Assembly: GCF_008923185.1 (NCBI RefSeq)
Contig: NZ_WBMT01000017.1
Span: 62,001 to 126,000 of the forward strand
DNA from: Actinomadura rudentiformis
GTDB taxonomy: Bacteria; Actinomycetota; Actinomycetes; Streptosporangiales; Streptosporangiaceae
Reading direction: 5' to 3'
DNA length: 64,000 nucleotides
A model generated the notes under the pieces. That model worked only from the letters and a program-made list of their open reading frames with translations, was not told the DNA's origin and did no database searches. Below, piece after piece: positions 1-8,745 of the stretch. A program made the position numbers and the translations under genes. Each line of letters opens with the position of its first letter. Position 1 is the stretch's first letter.

Positions 1-1
1 C

Positions 2-376
2 TTCCGGGCACAGCCGGCCGGCACGGGCGTCATCGAGGCGCTGCGCGCCACGTTCCGCGAGATCCTGCCGCAGATGCTCGCCGGCGACATGGACACCGTC
101 ATCACCCGGATGCGCCTGACCGCCCAGGTCCCCGCGCTGCGCGCCCGCACCACCGAGTCACTGCGGGAGGGCACGCACGCCGTGCTCAAGGAGATCATCG
201 CCGAACGGACCGGACGCCCGCAGGACGACCTGGACGTCGAGACGTTCACCTGGGCGCTTCTCGGCGTCCTCCAGTCGGCGATGTACGCGTGGCTGGACGG
301 CAAGGTCGAGATCGAGGACCTCCCGGACCTGATCGACCACAACCTGGAGCTCGTCGCCACCGGCTTCCCGCTGTGA
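2..376 (+). CDS. TetR-family regulator, C-terminal part only
   Basis: The reading frame is open from the left edge of the window to a TGA at 374-376 and gives 124 residues. The N-terminal helix-turn-helix lies outside the window. What remains is an all-helical segment with the look of a TetR C-terminal ligand-binding and dimerisation domain: an Arg-rich helix around FREILPQML, then a long amphipathic helix, then a terminal segment rich in Leu, Ile and Val. Because the DNA-binding part is missing, the target cannot be guessed. The first in-frame ATG is at 74, but homologous-looking sequence continues upstream of it, so that ATG is not the start. Confidence 0.75.
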   Translation, partial: FRAQPAGTGVIEALRATFREILPQMLAGDMDTVITRMRLTAQVPALRARTTESLREGTHAVLKEIIAERTGRPQDDLDVETFTWALLGVLQSAMYAWLDGKVEIEDLPDLIDHNLELVATGFPL

Positions 377-398
377 CGCCGCCCAGCCGCGACTGAGA

Positions 399-437
399 GT
401 CCGCGGCTCAGGTCCGCGGCTCAGGTCCGTGGCTCAG
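399..437. repeat. 13-bp tandem repeat, 3 copies, over the nlpC-type stop codon
   Basis: Three adjoining copies of gtccgcggctcag occupy 399-411, 412-424 and 425-437; the last has one change. The stop codon of the minus-strand NlpC/P60 gene (434-436) sits in the copy nearest the gene. Each copy carries the same tca on the plus strand, which is TGA on the minus strand. Since 13 is not a multiple of three, the three TGAs fall in all three frames. Confidence 0.9.
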
Positions 438-1609
438 CCTGCGACGCGGGCGGCGAGGCGCGGGTTGACGCGGACCGCGCCGCGCATGTTGCGGGTGTAG
501 ACGTTCTGGATCTGGACGACCGTGCCGCGCCGCGGGGCCGCCAGCATCTTGCCGTCGCCCAGGTAGAGCGCGATGTGCGAGATGTAGCCCGGCGCGGTCG
601 GGTCGTTCGCCCAGATGAGCATGTCGCCCGGCTGCGCCTTGCTGAACGGGATCACCCAGCCGGTGCGCGCCTGGTCGGCGGCCACGCGCGGCAGCCTGAC
701 CCCGGCCCGGGCGAAGGCGTACTGCATCAGGCCGGAGCAGTCGTAGCCGCCCTCGGACTCCGACTCGCCGCCCCAGACGTACGGCCAGCCGAGGCGGGTG
801 TGGGCGGCGCGGATCACCGTCTGCACCTGCTGCGCGGTCATCACCTGGCCGTTGGAGTCCGGGAGCTTCCGCGCCTCGGGGTATTCGATCTTCGGGCTGA
901 CCTCGACCGCACGGGCCTGCTTGGGCAGCAGTGTGCGCAGCTCCTTGATGAGCTTGGCGGTCTTGACCTTCGGCGCGCTGATCAGCAGCGCGTTGGAGAC
1001 CGGCATGCCGAGGGACCGGGCGGTGGCGTGCGAGATCACCGCGTCCACGTCGGCGATGCCCATGGTGGCGTAGGCGCCGACGCGCACCGTCGACCGCTTC
1101 TGCTTGCTGCCCACCGGGATCTGCGCGCCGAGCTGCACGCCGCCGTCATTGCCCATGGTGAACGAGATCGCCACGTCGCCGCCGGCGATGTTGCGCCACA
1201 GCGCGTCCGACTGGGCGGTGGGTTTGGGGGTGTATTTACGGAACGTGGACGGATTCACCCCCAGCAGGCCCACCCGCTTGCCCGCGACCATCGCCTGGGC
1301 CGCGTCGACGGTCTCGACGCCCTGCACGCCCTTGACCTTGCGCACCTTCTCGATCACTGCGGGCGGCAGCGAGCCGGGCGCGGCGACCAGCACGTGCGGC
1401 GTGAGGCGCTTGCCGAGCGGCGCGATGGCGGTCGGTGAAAGCTGGTAGCTGCCCGAGGCGGCCACGAACCGCTGCTGCGAGGTCTGCGGGGTGGCCTGCG
1501 GGTCGTCGCCCTGCCGGTGCGCGACCAGCACCGCCGTGTTGGCGGCGAGCGTGGTCAGCACCGAAACGCCGATGATCGTCGGAAGAACCCGGCGGTCCGG
1601 CCTGCGCAC
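434..1609 (-). CDS. Secreted or membrane-anchored NlpC/P60 cell-wall peptidase
   Basis: This 391-residue protein probably hydrolyses peptide stems of peptidoglycan outside the membrane. Residues 9-30 form one hydrophobic segment after MRRPDRR, acting as anchor or signal. Residues 60-235 resemble the extracellular MacB/FtsX-like periplasmic fold; that is only my reading. The catalytic NlpC/P60 domain spans about 262-385. The nucleophile is Cys291 in YDCSG, and the general base is likely His345 in SHIALYLG. The GTG start at 1609 is preceded by GAGGGAG seven bases away. The gene stands alone. Its stop codon lies in a three-copy tandem repeat. Confidence 0.88.
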   Translation of the reverse strand: MRRPDRRVLPTIIGVSVLTTLAANTAVLVAHRQGDDPQATPQTSQQRFVAASGSYQLSPTAIAPLGKRLTPHVLVAAPGSLPPAVIEKVRKVKGVQGVETVDAAQAMVAGKRVGLLGVNPSTFRKYTPKPTAQSDALWRNIAGGDVAISFTMGNDGGVQLGAQIPVGSKQKRSTVRVGAYATMGIADVDAVISHATARSLGMPVSNALLISAPKVKTAKLIKELRTLLPKQARAVEVSPKIEYPEARKLPDSNGQVMTAQQVQTVIRAAHTRLGWPYVWGGESESEGGYDCSGLMQYAFARAGVRLPRVAADQARTGWVIPFSKAQPGDMLIWANDPTAPGYISHIALYLGDGKMLAAPRRGTVVQIQNVYTRNMRGAVRVNPRLAARVAG

Positions 1610-1733
1610 GGCAACACTCCCTCAAAGCTCGACCTTGAACGACTATGGCCCAGAAGCGTGACCACCGTCCAGATACCCAGCGCACCGTGCACCATCCTGA
1701 GGCGGATGGCCGCGTACAGTCACCTCTGTCTCC

Positions 1734-1749
1734 GTTACCCATTGGTAAC
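1734..1749. promoter_or_regulatory. Inverted repeat upstream of the NlpC/P60 gene
   Basis: GTTACC and GGTAAC flank four bases (catt), forming a perfect 6-bp inverted repeat about 125 bases upstream of the NlpC/P60 start. It is a candidate operator. It also overlaps a possible minus-strand promoter (TTGATC, 17 bases, TACCAA). The DUF255 gene reads toward this site and ends at 1773. Confidence 0.35.
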
Positions 1750-1772
1750 ACCAAGCGCCAGTGAGATCAAGG

Positions 1773-3764
1773 TCACTCGATGACAAAGTGCCCGCGCAGC
1801 TCATGGACCAGGTCGGCGGCGGTGGTCACCGGCAGGCGGCAGGCGAAGCCCCGGCATACGTAGGCGGCGGGCGCGCCGTCCACGAGGCCCCGCCCTTCGA
1901 GCAGCGGGATGTCCGTCTCACCCGGCTCCCCCACGGTCACCACGGCGCCGGGGGAGACCGCCATCAGGGCCGTCTGGTGCAACGTCCTCGTGCGTTCGTC
2001 ATCGCGGGCGCCCACGACGGCGACCTCCAGCGGTCCTTCCACGTAGGCCTCCGCCACCGCCAGGCCCCACCCGGCGAAGCGCGCGGCCTTCTCGGCCAGC
2101 AACATCACCGGTCCCAGCGCCCCGGCCACCGCCTCCCGATGCCGCTCCGACCCGGTCAGCGCGGCGTACGACAGCAGGGCCCCCGCCGCCGCGAACTGCC
2201 CCGACGGGGTCGCGCTGTCGGTCGGGTCCTGCGGCCGCCGGAACAGCCGTTCGGCGTCGTCGGCGGTGTCGAAGAACCCGCCCGCCCCGTCCCCGAAGCG
2301 TTCGAGCACCGTGTCGAGCAGGTCACCCGCCAACCGGACCCATCTCGCGTCGCCCGTGACACCGTGGAGCGTCAGCAACCCCTCGGCCACATCCGCATGG
2401 TCTTCGAGTACGCCTGCGTTGGCCCCCGCGATACCGTCGCGCGACGTCCGTACGAGCCGCCCGTCCTTGATGTGCAGCCGTTCGAGCAGCCGGGCGACCT
2501 CCTCGGCGGCCGCCACGAGGTCCGGCCGGTCGAGCAGCGCCCCGCACTCGGCGAGTGCCGCGATCGCCAGGCCGTTCCAGGCCGCCACGACCTTGTCATC
2601 CCGGGCCGGGGGCACCCGCCGCTCCCGCGCCGCCAGCAGCTCCCGGCGGACTCGCGCGTACCGTTCGAGGTCCTCGGGGTCGATCGGCAGTTGCAGGACC
2701 GAGGTCCCGTGCTCGAAGGTCCCCGTGACCTCGAACAGCTCCACGGCATACCCGCCGTCTTCGTCGCCCAGCAGGACCTTGAGCTCCTGAGGAGTCCAGA
2801 CGTAGAACTTGCCTTCGACGCCCTCGCTGTCGGCGTCCAGGGCCGAGGCCAGCCCGCCTTGTTCCGTACGCAGGTCGCGCAGCATCCACTCGCACGTCTC
2901 CAGCGCGATCCGGCGCGCGAAGGGGTTGCCGGTCAGCCGCCACCAATGCGCATAGACCCTCGCCAGCAGCGCATTGTCGTACAGCATCTTCTCGAAGTGG
3001 GGAACGACCCACGAGTCGTCCACCGAATAGCGTGCGAAGCCCCCGCCGAGCTGGTCGTACATCCCGCCACGGGCCATCGCCTCCAGGGTGTGCCCGGCCA
3101 TCGCCAGGGCCTCGTCGTCGCCCGTGCGCGCGTGATGCCTCAGCAGGAACTCCAGCGCCATGGACGGCGGGAACTTGGGCGCTCCCCCGAAACCGCCCCG
3201 GGCCTTGTCGTACGACCCCGCCAGTGACCGGACCGCCGCCCCGAGAAGCTCCTTCCCCGGCGGCTCCGCCCCGCCCAGAGCGGGCCGCTGGGCGCCGAGT
3301 GCCGTCACGACCTGCTGCCCCTGCCCCACGACCTCGTCCCGCTGCTCCGTCCACGCCTTGTGGACGGCGTTCAGCAGCGCCTGGAACTGGGGCCGGGGGA
3401 AGTACGTCCCGCAGTAGAACGGATGCCCGTCCGGCGTCATGAACACCGTCATCGGCCAGCCGCCCTGGCCCGTCATGGCCTGGGTGGCCTCCATGTAGAC
3501 GGCGTCGACGTCCGGCCGCTCCTCCCGGTCCACCTTGATGTTCACGAACAATGAGTTCATGAGCTGCGCCGTCTGGACGTCCTCGAACGACTGGTGCGCC
3601 ATCACATGGCACCAGTGGCACGCGGCATAACCGACCGACAGCAGGATCGGGACGTCCCGCCGCCTCGCCTCGGCGAACGCCTCGTCGTTCCACTCCCACC
3701 AGTCCACCGGGTTTCCGGCGTGCTGCAGCAGGTACGGGCTGGTCGCATCCTTGAGGCGGTTCAT
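1773..3764 (-). CDS. Thioredoxin-domain protein, DUF255 / YyaL family
   Basis: This 663-residue protein has an N-terminal thioredoxin-like domain (about 1-170). Its redox motif ACHWCH places Cys49 and Cys52 in CxxC, preceded by the family signature around SPYLLQHAGNPVDWWEW. The rest is an (alpha/alpha)6-barrel-like region related to N-acylglucosamine epimerases. The family's biochemical role is unsettled. Length is normal. I prefer ATG 3764, the first residue of MNRLKDATSPYLL, over the in-frame ATG at 3782, because the family motif begins there. The M. tuberculosis counterpart in the same neighbourhood is Rv1084. Confidence 0.88.
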   Translation of the reverse strand: MNRLKDATSPYLLQHAGNPVDWWEWNDEAFAEARRRDVPILLSVGYAACHWCHVMAHQSFEDVQTAQLMNSLFVNIKVDREERPDVDAVYMEATQAMTGQGGWPMTVFMTPDGHPFYCGTYFPRPQFQALLNAVHKAWTEQRDEVVGQGQQVVTALGAQRPALGGAEPPGKELLGAAVRSLAGSYDKARGGFGGAPKFPPSMALEFLLRHHARTGDDEALAMAGHTLEAMARGGMYDQLGGGFARYSVDDSWVVPHFEKMLYDNALLARVYAHWWRLTGNPFARRIALETCEWMLRDLRTEQGGLASALDADSEGVEGKFYVWTPQELKVLLGDEDGGYAVELFEVTGTFEHGTSVLQLPIDPEDLERYARVRRELLAARERRVPPARDDKVVAAWNGLAIAALAECGALLDRPDLVAAAEEVARLLERLHIKDGRLVRTSRDGIAGANAGVLEDHADVAEGLLTLHGVTGDARWVRLAGDLLDTVLERFGDGAGGFFDTADDAERLFRRPQDPTDSATPSGQFAAAGALLSYAALTGSERHREAVAGALGPVMLLAEKAARFAGWGLAVAEAYVEGPLEVAVVGARDDERTRTLHQTALMAVSPGAVVTVGEPGETDIPLLEGRGLVDGAPAAYVCRGFACRLPVTTAADLVHELRGHFVIE

Positions 3765-3831
3765 GTCCCGATCCTGCCCCATCAGGCTCCGGCCTCACTC
3801 AGCGAGCCGAGATCGATGGTGAACGCCGCAT

Positions 3832-3866
3832 CGCCCGCCGCCCACCGCCCGCCGTCCGCCGTCCGC
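3832..3866. repeat. 7-bp tandem repeat, 5 copies (CGYCCGC)
   Basis: Five adjoining heptamers, cgcccgc, cgcccac, cgcccgc, cgtccgc and cgtccgc, lie 18 bases past the stop codon of the minus-strand GH16 gene and before the DUF255 gene. This is a simple minisatellite and makes no protein. Confidence 0.8.
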
Positions 3867-3883
3867 CGCCGAGCGCGTGACCG

Positions 3884-4720
3884 TCAGCGTGGGCGCTTGT
3901 AGATCTTGACCCAGTCGACGTGCATGGTGACCCACCGAGGGGTGCCGCGGGTCCGGCAGAAGCCGGGCCCGCGGTCGCACACCTGGTCGTTCTGCAGTGC
4001 GAGGCCCATCGTGCTGCGCTCGGGCGTCAGCGGGCCCCGGTAGCTCCACACCTTCTTGCCGTCGACCCAGAACGTCAGGCTGCGCGGAAGCCAGTCGACC
4101 GCGTACGTGTGCCATCGGGTCGCGTCGCGCCTCACGTTGCGCTGGGCCATGCGGTTGTCCGGCCCGTGGTGGATGAAGATCCCCACGTTCTGCCGGGCCG
4201 AGTCGATGACCTCGGCGAAGTCGATCTCCGCGTGCTCGGGCTTGCCGAAGACCTTCGGCCACAACAGCGCGACCGCCGAGTAGCCGACCCCTTTCTCGGC
4301 GCGTATGCGCACCTCCCAGCGCCCGTGCTTCTGGTTGAGGCGGGAGGCGATGCCACCGGACAGGTCCTTGCCCTTGTAGACGCCGCCGGTGAGCTTGAGT
4401 GTGCCGTCCTCGACCTTGGTGGCCGCCTTGGTGCGCGGATTGACGCGGGCGTCCGGGTAGTCGTAGACCAGCCACTTCGAGGTGTCGACACGATCGCCGT
4501 CGAATCCGTCCACGAGCACCGGCTTGCCCCAGGAGCTCCGCGGCTCGGCCCTCCGGACAGGACGCGGGCTCGGCGGCGGGGTCTCGCGGGGACGCGACCG
4601 TACGGAAGGCTCGGCCGGTGCGCTCCGTACGGAGGAGGACGTCCGTTCCGTCTCCGCAGCATCACAGGACGCAATGGTCAGAGCCACAAGAATCGCGGCG
4701 GCACTCCGGGTCGGCGACAT
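3884..4720 (-). CDS. Glycoside hydrolase family 16 lipoprotein (beta-glucanase-like)
   Basis: This 278-residue secreted enzyme is predicted to cleave beta-1,3 or beta-1,4 glucans or galactans. The N-terminus is a lipoprotein signal with lipobox IASC, the lipidated residue being Cys19, followed by a Ser/Pro/Arg-rich linker to about 62. The GH16 jelly-roll domain covers about 68-277. The catalytic motif EIDFAE gives Glu164 as nucleophile, Asp166 and Glu169 as acid/base. The late motif HVDWVKIYKRP is typical of the family C-terminus. The substrate cannot be fixed from sequence. The start is ATG 4720. A heptamer minisatellite follows the stop. Confidence 0.87.
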   Translation of the reverse strand: MSPTRSAAAILVALTIASCDAAETERTSSSVRSAPAEPSVRSRPRETPPPSPRPVRRAEPRSSWGKPVLVDGFDGDRVDTSKWLVYDYPDARVNPRTKAATKVEDGTLKLTGGVYKGKDLSGGIASRLNQKHGRWEVRIRAEKGVGYSAVALLWPKVFGKPEHAEIDFAEVIDSARQNVGIFIHHGPDNRMAQRNVRRDATRWHTYAVDWLPRSLTFWVDGKKVWSYRGPLTPERSTMGLALQNDQVCDRGPGFCRTRGTPRWVTMHVDWVKIYKRPR

Positions 4721-4804
4721 GCATCCATGACAACAGTGCGTGATGAACCAATCACCAAAGATGCCGATAGTCGCTGACCGCTTGCCATACAGCCGATCAA
4801 GTGC

Positions 4805-5740
4805 TCAGCCGCGGCGCCGTGGTGGCATGACGACACGGTCGAGATCGTGCACGAGCACGATGTCACCGCTGTACGCGGCGGCGGCCTGTTCGACGAAGCG
4901 CGGCTCGTCCTCGATGCGGTAGCGCTCCGAGATGTGGGTCAGCACGAGGCGCCGCACACCGGCCGCCGCCGCCACCTCGCCCGCCTGCCGCGCGGTCAGA
5001 TGACCGTAGTCGGCCGCCAGCGCGGCGTCCTGGTCGAGGAACGTGGACTCGATGATCAGCAGGTCCGTGTCCGCCGCGAGCTCGTGCACGCCGTCGCAGA
5101 GCCGGGTGTCCATGATGAACGCGACCTTCTGCCCTGGCCGCCGGACGCTGCACTCCGCCAAGGTCACCGTGCGCCCGTCCGGGGCGACGACGGCGCCCTC
5201 CTGCTGGAGCCGCCGGACGAGCGGGCCGCGCACCCCGTGCGCCGCGAGCAGGCCCGGCTTCATCGTCACGCCGTCCGGCTCCTCCAGCCGGTAGCCGTAC
5301 GCCTCGACGGGATGCGACAGCCTGCGTGCGGTCAGGCTGAACGGCGCGTCGCCGGTGTCGAGACGCATCCGTTCACCCGAAACAGGCTGCTCCTTGATGA
5401 CCTCGGTGCCGCGGAACGGCGTCGCGTACCGGAGGCGCTCCCAGTACTCGGCGCCGCTCGCCGGGAACGCCGCGTCCACCCGGTGCTCGACGCCGTCGCG
5501 GGCGATGCGCTGCACGATCCCCGGAACCCCCAGGCAGTGGTCGCCGTGGAAGTGCGTCAGGCAGATCCACGTCACGTCGGTCGCGGTCACCCCGGCGAAG
5601 GCCATCTGCCGCTGCGTCCCCTCCCCCGGGTCGAACAGCAGGCCGTGCCCGTCCCAGCGCAGCAGATAGCCGTTGTGGTTACGGGACTTGGTGGGCACCG
5701 CGCTGGCGGACCCGAGCACGACGAGATCGCGAACGGACAT
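4805..5740 (-). CDS. rnz: Ribonuclease Z (tRNA 3'-end endonuclease)
   Basis: RNase Z removes 3' trailers from tRNA precursors in the cytoplasm. The 311-residue protein is a metallo-beta-lactamase-fold enzyme of the short bacterial type. The zinc motif HFHGDH is at residues 63-68, after FDPGEGTQRQM, which is typical of RNase Z. Later metal-binding segments include IMDTRLCDG and LTHISERY. Length matches the family. It is read divergently from the PPOX-type gene, with about 100 bases between the two starts. Confidence 0.93.
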   Translation of the reverse strand: MSVRDLVVLGSASAVPTKSRNHNGYLLRWDGHGLLFDPGEGTQRQMAFAGVTATDVTWICLTHFHGDHCLGVPGIVQRIARDGVEHRVDAAFPASGAEYWERLRYATPFRGTEVIKEQPVSGERMRLDTGDAPFSLTARRLSHPVEAYGYRLEEPDGVTMKPGLLAAHGVRGPLVRRLQQEGAVVAPDGRTVTLAECSVRRPGQKVAFIMDTRLCDGVHELAADTDLLIIESTFLDQDAALAADYGHLTARQAGEVAAAAGVRRLVLTHISERYRIEDEPRFVEQAAAAYSGDIVLVHDLDRVVMPPRRRG

Positions 5741-5843
5741 CTCCCCATGGTGCCGCGCAGGGGCGCCGTGAAGGGGGGTGCGGTGGGCAGGGATATTCTG
5801 CCGGGATCCGCCGCAAGCAGGTCCTTACATCGGAGGTGCGCTC

Positions 5844-6320
5844 GTGGGCAGCAACAGGCGAGACAAGATCAAGATGACGCCCGCCGAGACCGCGGACTTC
5901 CTGGCCTCCTCGTACAAGGTGCAGGTGGCGACGGTCGGCAAGGACGGCGAGCCGCACCTGGTCACGATGTTCTACGCGCTGCTCGACGGCAAGATCGCGT
6001 TCTCCACGTACAAGTCCTCGCAGAAGGTGCTCAACCTGCGCCGGAACCCCACCATGACATGCCTGGTGGAGGACGGCGACGAGTACGGCGAACTGCGCGG
6101 AGCCGCCCTCTACGGGCAGGGCCGCATCATCGAGGATCCGGAGATCCGCCTCCAGGTCGGCGCGGTCGTCGGCGCCCGCCTGGCGGGGATGCCGGTCCCC
6201 GAGATGGGCGCGCCGATCGACCCCGAGTTCGCCGCGGCCCTCGAACAGTCGCTGGCCAAGCGGGTCATCATCGTGATGGAGCCCGACCGGGTCGTCAGCT
6301 GGGATCACCGGAAAGTGTGA
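5844..6320 (+). CDS. PPOX-class (pyridoxamine-oxidase-fold) F420- or flavin-dependent enzyme
   Basis: This 158-residue split-barrel protein belongs to the PPOX/F420-dependent oxidoreductase families that are abundant in actinomycetes. Visible features are the N-terminal helix MTPAETADFLASSYKVQVATV, the sheet segment GEPHLVTMFYALLDGKIAF, and KSSQKVLNLRRNPTMTCLVE, which usually binds cofactor phosphate. Substrate and cofactor cannot be assigned. I chose GTG 5844 because GGAGG lies at 5832-5836, seven bases upstream; the upstream in-frame ATG at 5778 has no ribosome-binding site and would overlap the rnz promoter. Confidence 0.8.
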   Translation: MGSNRRDKIKMTPAETADFLASSYKVQVATVGKDGEPHLVTMFYALLDGKIAFSTYKSSQKVLNLRRNPTMTCLVEDGDEYGELRGAALYGQGRIIEDPEIRLQVGAVVGARLAGMPVPEMGAPIDPEFAAALEQSLAKRVIIVMEPDRVVSWDHRKV

Positions 6321-6377
6321 GGGACGCACCGGTTGGTGGCCGGCTGCGCGGCGTGAGATGTTCCGGCACGCGGCGGG

Positions 6378-6638
6378 TCAGGCGGTGGCGCCGTTCTCCT
6401 TTTCGGCAGGCTCGGCGTCGGCCTTGGCAGCGGGCTTCGCGGCGGGCTTGGCGGCCTGCGCCGCCTCCCACTCCTGCTGCTTGAGGTCGGCCTCGCGCGG
6501 TGCCTGGATCTTGCCGATCTGCTTGTTCATCGAGCGGATCAGGAAGACCAGCGCGACGACCAGGGCGAGGAAGACCCCGAAGCCGAGGAAGCCCGGCGTG
6601 ACAGTGTCATCGTTCAACGGCATGGCCAGCGGGAACAC
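6378..6638 (-). CDS. Small single-span membrane protein downstream of mca
   Basis: This 86-residue protein starts at GTG 6638, which shares one base with the mca stop (TAGTG), suggesting translational coupling. An internal ATG at 6623 is possible but has no ribosome-binding site. One transmembrane helix covers about residues 13-34 (GFLGFGVFLALVVALVFLIR). A charged segment, SMNKQIGKIQAPRE, and an Ala/Lys/Glu-rich tail with AKPAAKPAAKADAEPAEKE follow. Small membrane proteins sit in this position in other actinobacteria, for example Rv1083. Function is unknown. Confidence 0.78.
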   Translation of the reverse strand: MFPLAMPLNDDTVTPGFLGFGVFLALVVALVFLIRSMNKQIGKIQAPREADLKQQEWEAAQAAKPAAKPAAKADAEPAEKENGATA

Positions 6639-7525
6639 TACAAAGCCACCTTCTCCCGGATACCGGCGAACAGGTCGTCCTCCGGCAGCTCGGTGTCGAC
6701 CAGGGACCTGGCCAAATGGTAGTCCTCCGTCGGCCATGCCTCACGCTGGAGGTCCAACGGGCACGCGAACCAGAAGCCGTTCGGGTCGATCTGCGTCGCG
6801 TGGGCCAGCAGCGCCTGGTCGCGCGTCTCGAAGTAGTCGGCGCACTGCACGCGCGTCGTCACCCCCCACGGCTGCGGGCGGCCCTCCATGTTCTTGAGCC
6901 AATCCCCGTACGGCGACTCGATCCCGGCCTTGCGCATCGCAGAGTCCAGTGCGACCAGCCGGTCCTTGGTGAAGGTCATGTGGTAGTAGAGCTTGAGCGG
7001 CTGCCACGGCTCGCCGGTCCCCGGGTAGCGGTCGGGGTCGCCCGCGGCCTCGAACGCCTCCACCGACACCTCGTGCGTCTTCACGTGGTCGGGGTGCGGG
7101 TAGCCGCCCTTCTCGTCGTAGGTGAGCATCACGTGCGGCCGGAACTCCCGGACGGCCCTCACCAGCGGCTCGGTGGCGACGTCGAGCGGCTCCAGCGCGA
7201 AACAGCCCTCGGGCAGCGGCGGCAGCGGGTCTCCCTCCGGGAAGCCGGAGTCGACGAAGCCCAGCCAGGTCTGCCGGACACCGAGGATCTCGCGCGCCCG
7301 CGCCATCTCCTCCTCGCGGACCTTGCCGATGTCCGCCTTGACCTCGGGACGGTCCATGGCCGGATTGAGGATGTCGCCGCGTTCCCCGCCCGTGCAGGTG
7401 ACGACGAGGACCTCGACTCCGTCCGCGACGTACCGGGCCATGGTCGCCGCGCCCTTGCTCGACTCGTCGTCAGGGTGGGCGTGCACGGCCATGAGCCGCA
7501 ACGGTTCGGACACCTGCTCGGGCAC
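6638..7525 (-). CDS. mca: Mycothiol S-conjugate amidase
   Basis: Mca cleaves mycothiol S-conjugates, releasing mercapturates for export and recycling GlcN-Ins. The 295-residue protein has the LmbE/MshB-like fold. The zinc-binding AHPDDE is at 16-21 and HPDH at 144-147. Family segments include TCTGGERGDILNPAMDRP and MLTYDEKGGYPHPDHVKTH. I chose GTG 7525, preceded by GAGGGAG eight bases away; the upstream extension in that frame is not homologous to the family. Presence of Mca marks the host as a mycothiol producer. It is divergent from the DUF4307 gene, as in M. tuberculosis Rv1082/Rv1081c. Confidence 0.94.
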   Translation of the reverse strand: MPEQVSEPLRLMAVHAHPDDESSKGAATMARYVADGVEVLVVTCTGGERGDILNPAMDRPEVKADIGKVREEEMARAREILGVRQTWLGFVDSGFPEGDPLPPLPEGCFALEPLDVATEPLVRAVREFRPHVMLTYDEKGGYPHPDHVKTHEVSVEAFEAAGDPDRYPGTGEPWQPLKLYYHMTFTKDRLVALDSAMRKAGIESPYGDWLKNMEGRPQPWGVTTRVQCADYFETRDQALLAHATQIDPNGFWFACPLDLQREAWPTEDYHLARSLVDTELPEDDLFAGIREKVAL

Positions 7526-7637
7526 CTCGGCATCTCCCTCTTGGAGGCTCTTGGCGGGACCCCGGTGCGGAGCACGCGCCACTACGGAAGAGAATTGTTC
7601 CTGACAACGTCCGCACCCCGCACGGAGATTCCCCGCG

Positions 7638-8018
7638 ATGGCCACGAGCGCCCCAGCAGCACCGACCCCATCCCGCCGCGGCCGGCTCGGCCTGGTGGCG
7701 ATCGGCCTGCTGGCCGCCGTCTGCGCGGGCGGCTGGGCGATCATCATGGCGAACGCCGGGCGGCAGCCCGGCATCGCCAAGCAGACGATCACCTACAGCG
7801 TACTGAGCGACTCGGCCGTGCAGATCAAGTATTCGATCTCCAAAGGCAAGTCGGACGAGGTGCGTTGTGTCGTGGACGCGTTCGACACCGATTTCGCCAT
7901 CGTGGGAAAGCGGGAGATCATTGTGCCGTCCGGGACCAAGACCATCACGCGGACGGATTTGCTGGCGACGTCCAAGCGCGCCACCGGCGCCCGTGTCGAG
8001 AGCTGTCACAAGGTGTGA
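7638..8018 (+). CDS. DUF4307 membrane protein
   Basis: This 126-residue protein has an N-terminal Ala/Pro/Arg stretch, one transmembrane helix (about 16-38, RLGLVAIGLLAAVCAGGWAI) and an extracytoplasmic beta-rich domain containing RCVVDAFDTDFAIVGKREI, typical of DUF4307. Function is unknown. It lies between mca and greA, as in M. tuberculosis (Rv1081c). The start is ATG 7638. An AT-richer stretch with candidate promoter elements separates its end from greA. Confidence 0.88.
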   Translation: MATSAPAAPTPSRRGRLGLVAIGLLAAVCAGGWAIIMANAGRQPGIAKQTITYSVLSDSAVQIKYSISKGKSDEVRCVVDAFDTDFAIVGKREIIVPSGTKTITRTDLLATSKRATGARVESCHKV

Positions 8019-8145
8019 AACGGCTGGTAAAAGCCCACCAGTGATTGGCCGGTTGCACGGGGCTTCAAGGGGGAACCTTTACCTCCACACACCGGATAGG
8101 CTAGAGGTTTCACCCGGCCGCATTTCATGTGGATGAGGAGTATCC

Positions 8146-8646
8146 GTGACCGAGACCCGCGCTGACAACGTCACCTGGCTGACCCAGGAGGCGTACGACC
8201 GGCTCAAGTCTGAGCTGGACCATCTGTCGGGCCCGGGCCGCATCGAGATCGCAGCGAAGATCGAGGCGGCGCGGGAAGAGGGCGACCTGCGCGAGAACGG
8301 CGGCTACCACGCGGCCAAGGAGGAGCAGGGCAAGATCGAGGGTCGCATTCTCCAGCTGCAGAGCATCCTGGAGAACGCGCGCGTCGGTGAGGCCCCGCGC
8401 ACCGAAGGGGTCGTCGGCCCGGGCATGACCGTCACGATCTCCTTCGAGGGAGACGACGAGGAGGTCACCTTCCTGCTCGCCTCCCGCGAGGAGAGCGGCG
8501 CCCCCATCGACGTCTACTCCCCCAAGTCCCCGCTGGGCGCGGCGATCAACGGCAAGAAGGTGGGCGAGAAGGCGTCGTACTCCCTGCCCAACGGTCGCAG
8601 CATGACCGTCGAGATCCTGGACGCCACGCCGTACCAGGGCGCATGA
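8146..8646 (+). CDS. greA: Transcription elongation factor GreA
   Basis: GreA rescues backtracked RNA polymerase by stimulating transcript cleavage in the secondary channel. The 166-residue protein has the N-terminal coiled coil (about 10-80) with the acidic tip segment in EEGDLRENGGYHAAKEEQ. The C-terminal FKBP-like domain runs from about 90 to 160, ending in the family motif SYSLPNGRSMTVEIL. Length matches actinobacterial GreA. The GTG start at 8146 has GGATGAGGAG five bases upstream. A hairpin inside the end of the convergent AsnC-type gene (8751-8782) probably ends its transcript. Confidence 0.95.
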   Translation: MTETRADNVTWLTQEAYDRLKSELDHLSGPGRIEIAAKIEAAREEGDLRENGGYHAAKEEQGKIEGRILQLQSILENARVGEAPRTEGVVGPGMTVTISFEGDDEEVTFLLASREESGAPIDVYSPKSPLGAAINGKKVGEKASYSLPNGRSMTVEILDATPYQGA

Positions 8647-8745
8647 TCTCTGCCCTCTCCGGAGGGATCCCAGGCCGGGCCATCCGCAGCCCCCACCCGC
8701 CCGCCCATTGAATTGAGCGGACAAGCTGCGCTTGCAGTCCAAACC

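Noticed and set aside
1610..1772. Possible cyclic di-AMP riboswitch before the NlpC/P60 gene
   Set aside because: Such riboswitches often precede wall hydrolase genes in actinomycetes, but I could not find the conserved core, only a short inverted repeat.
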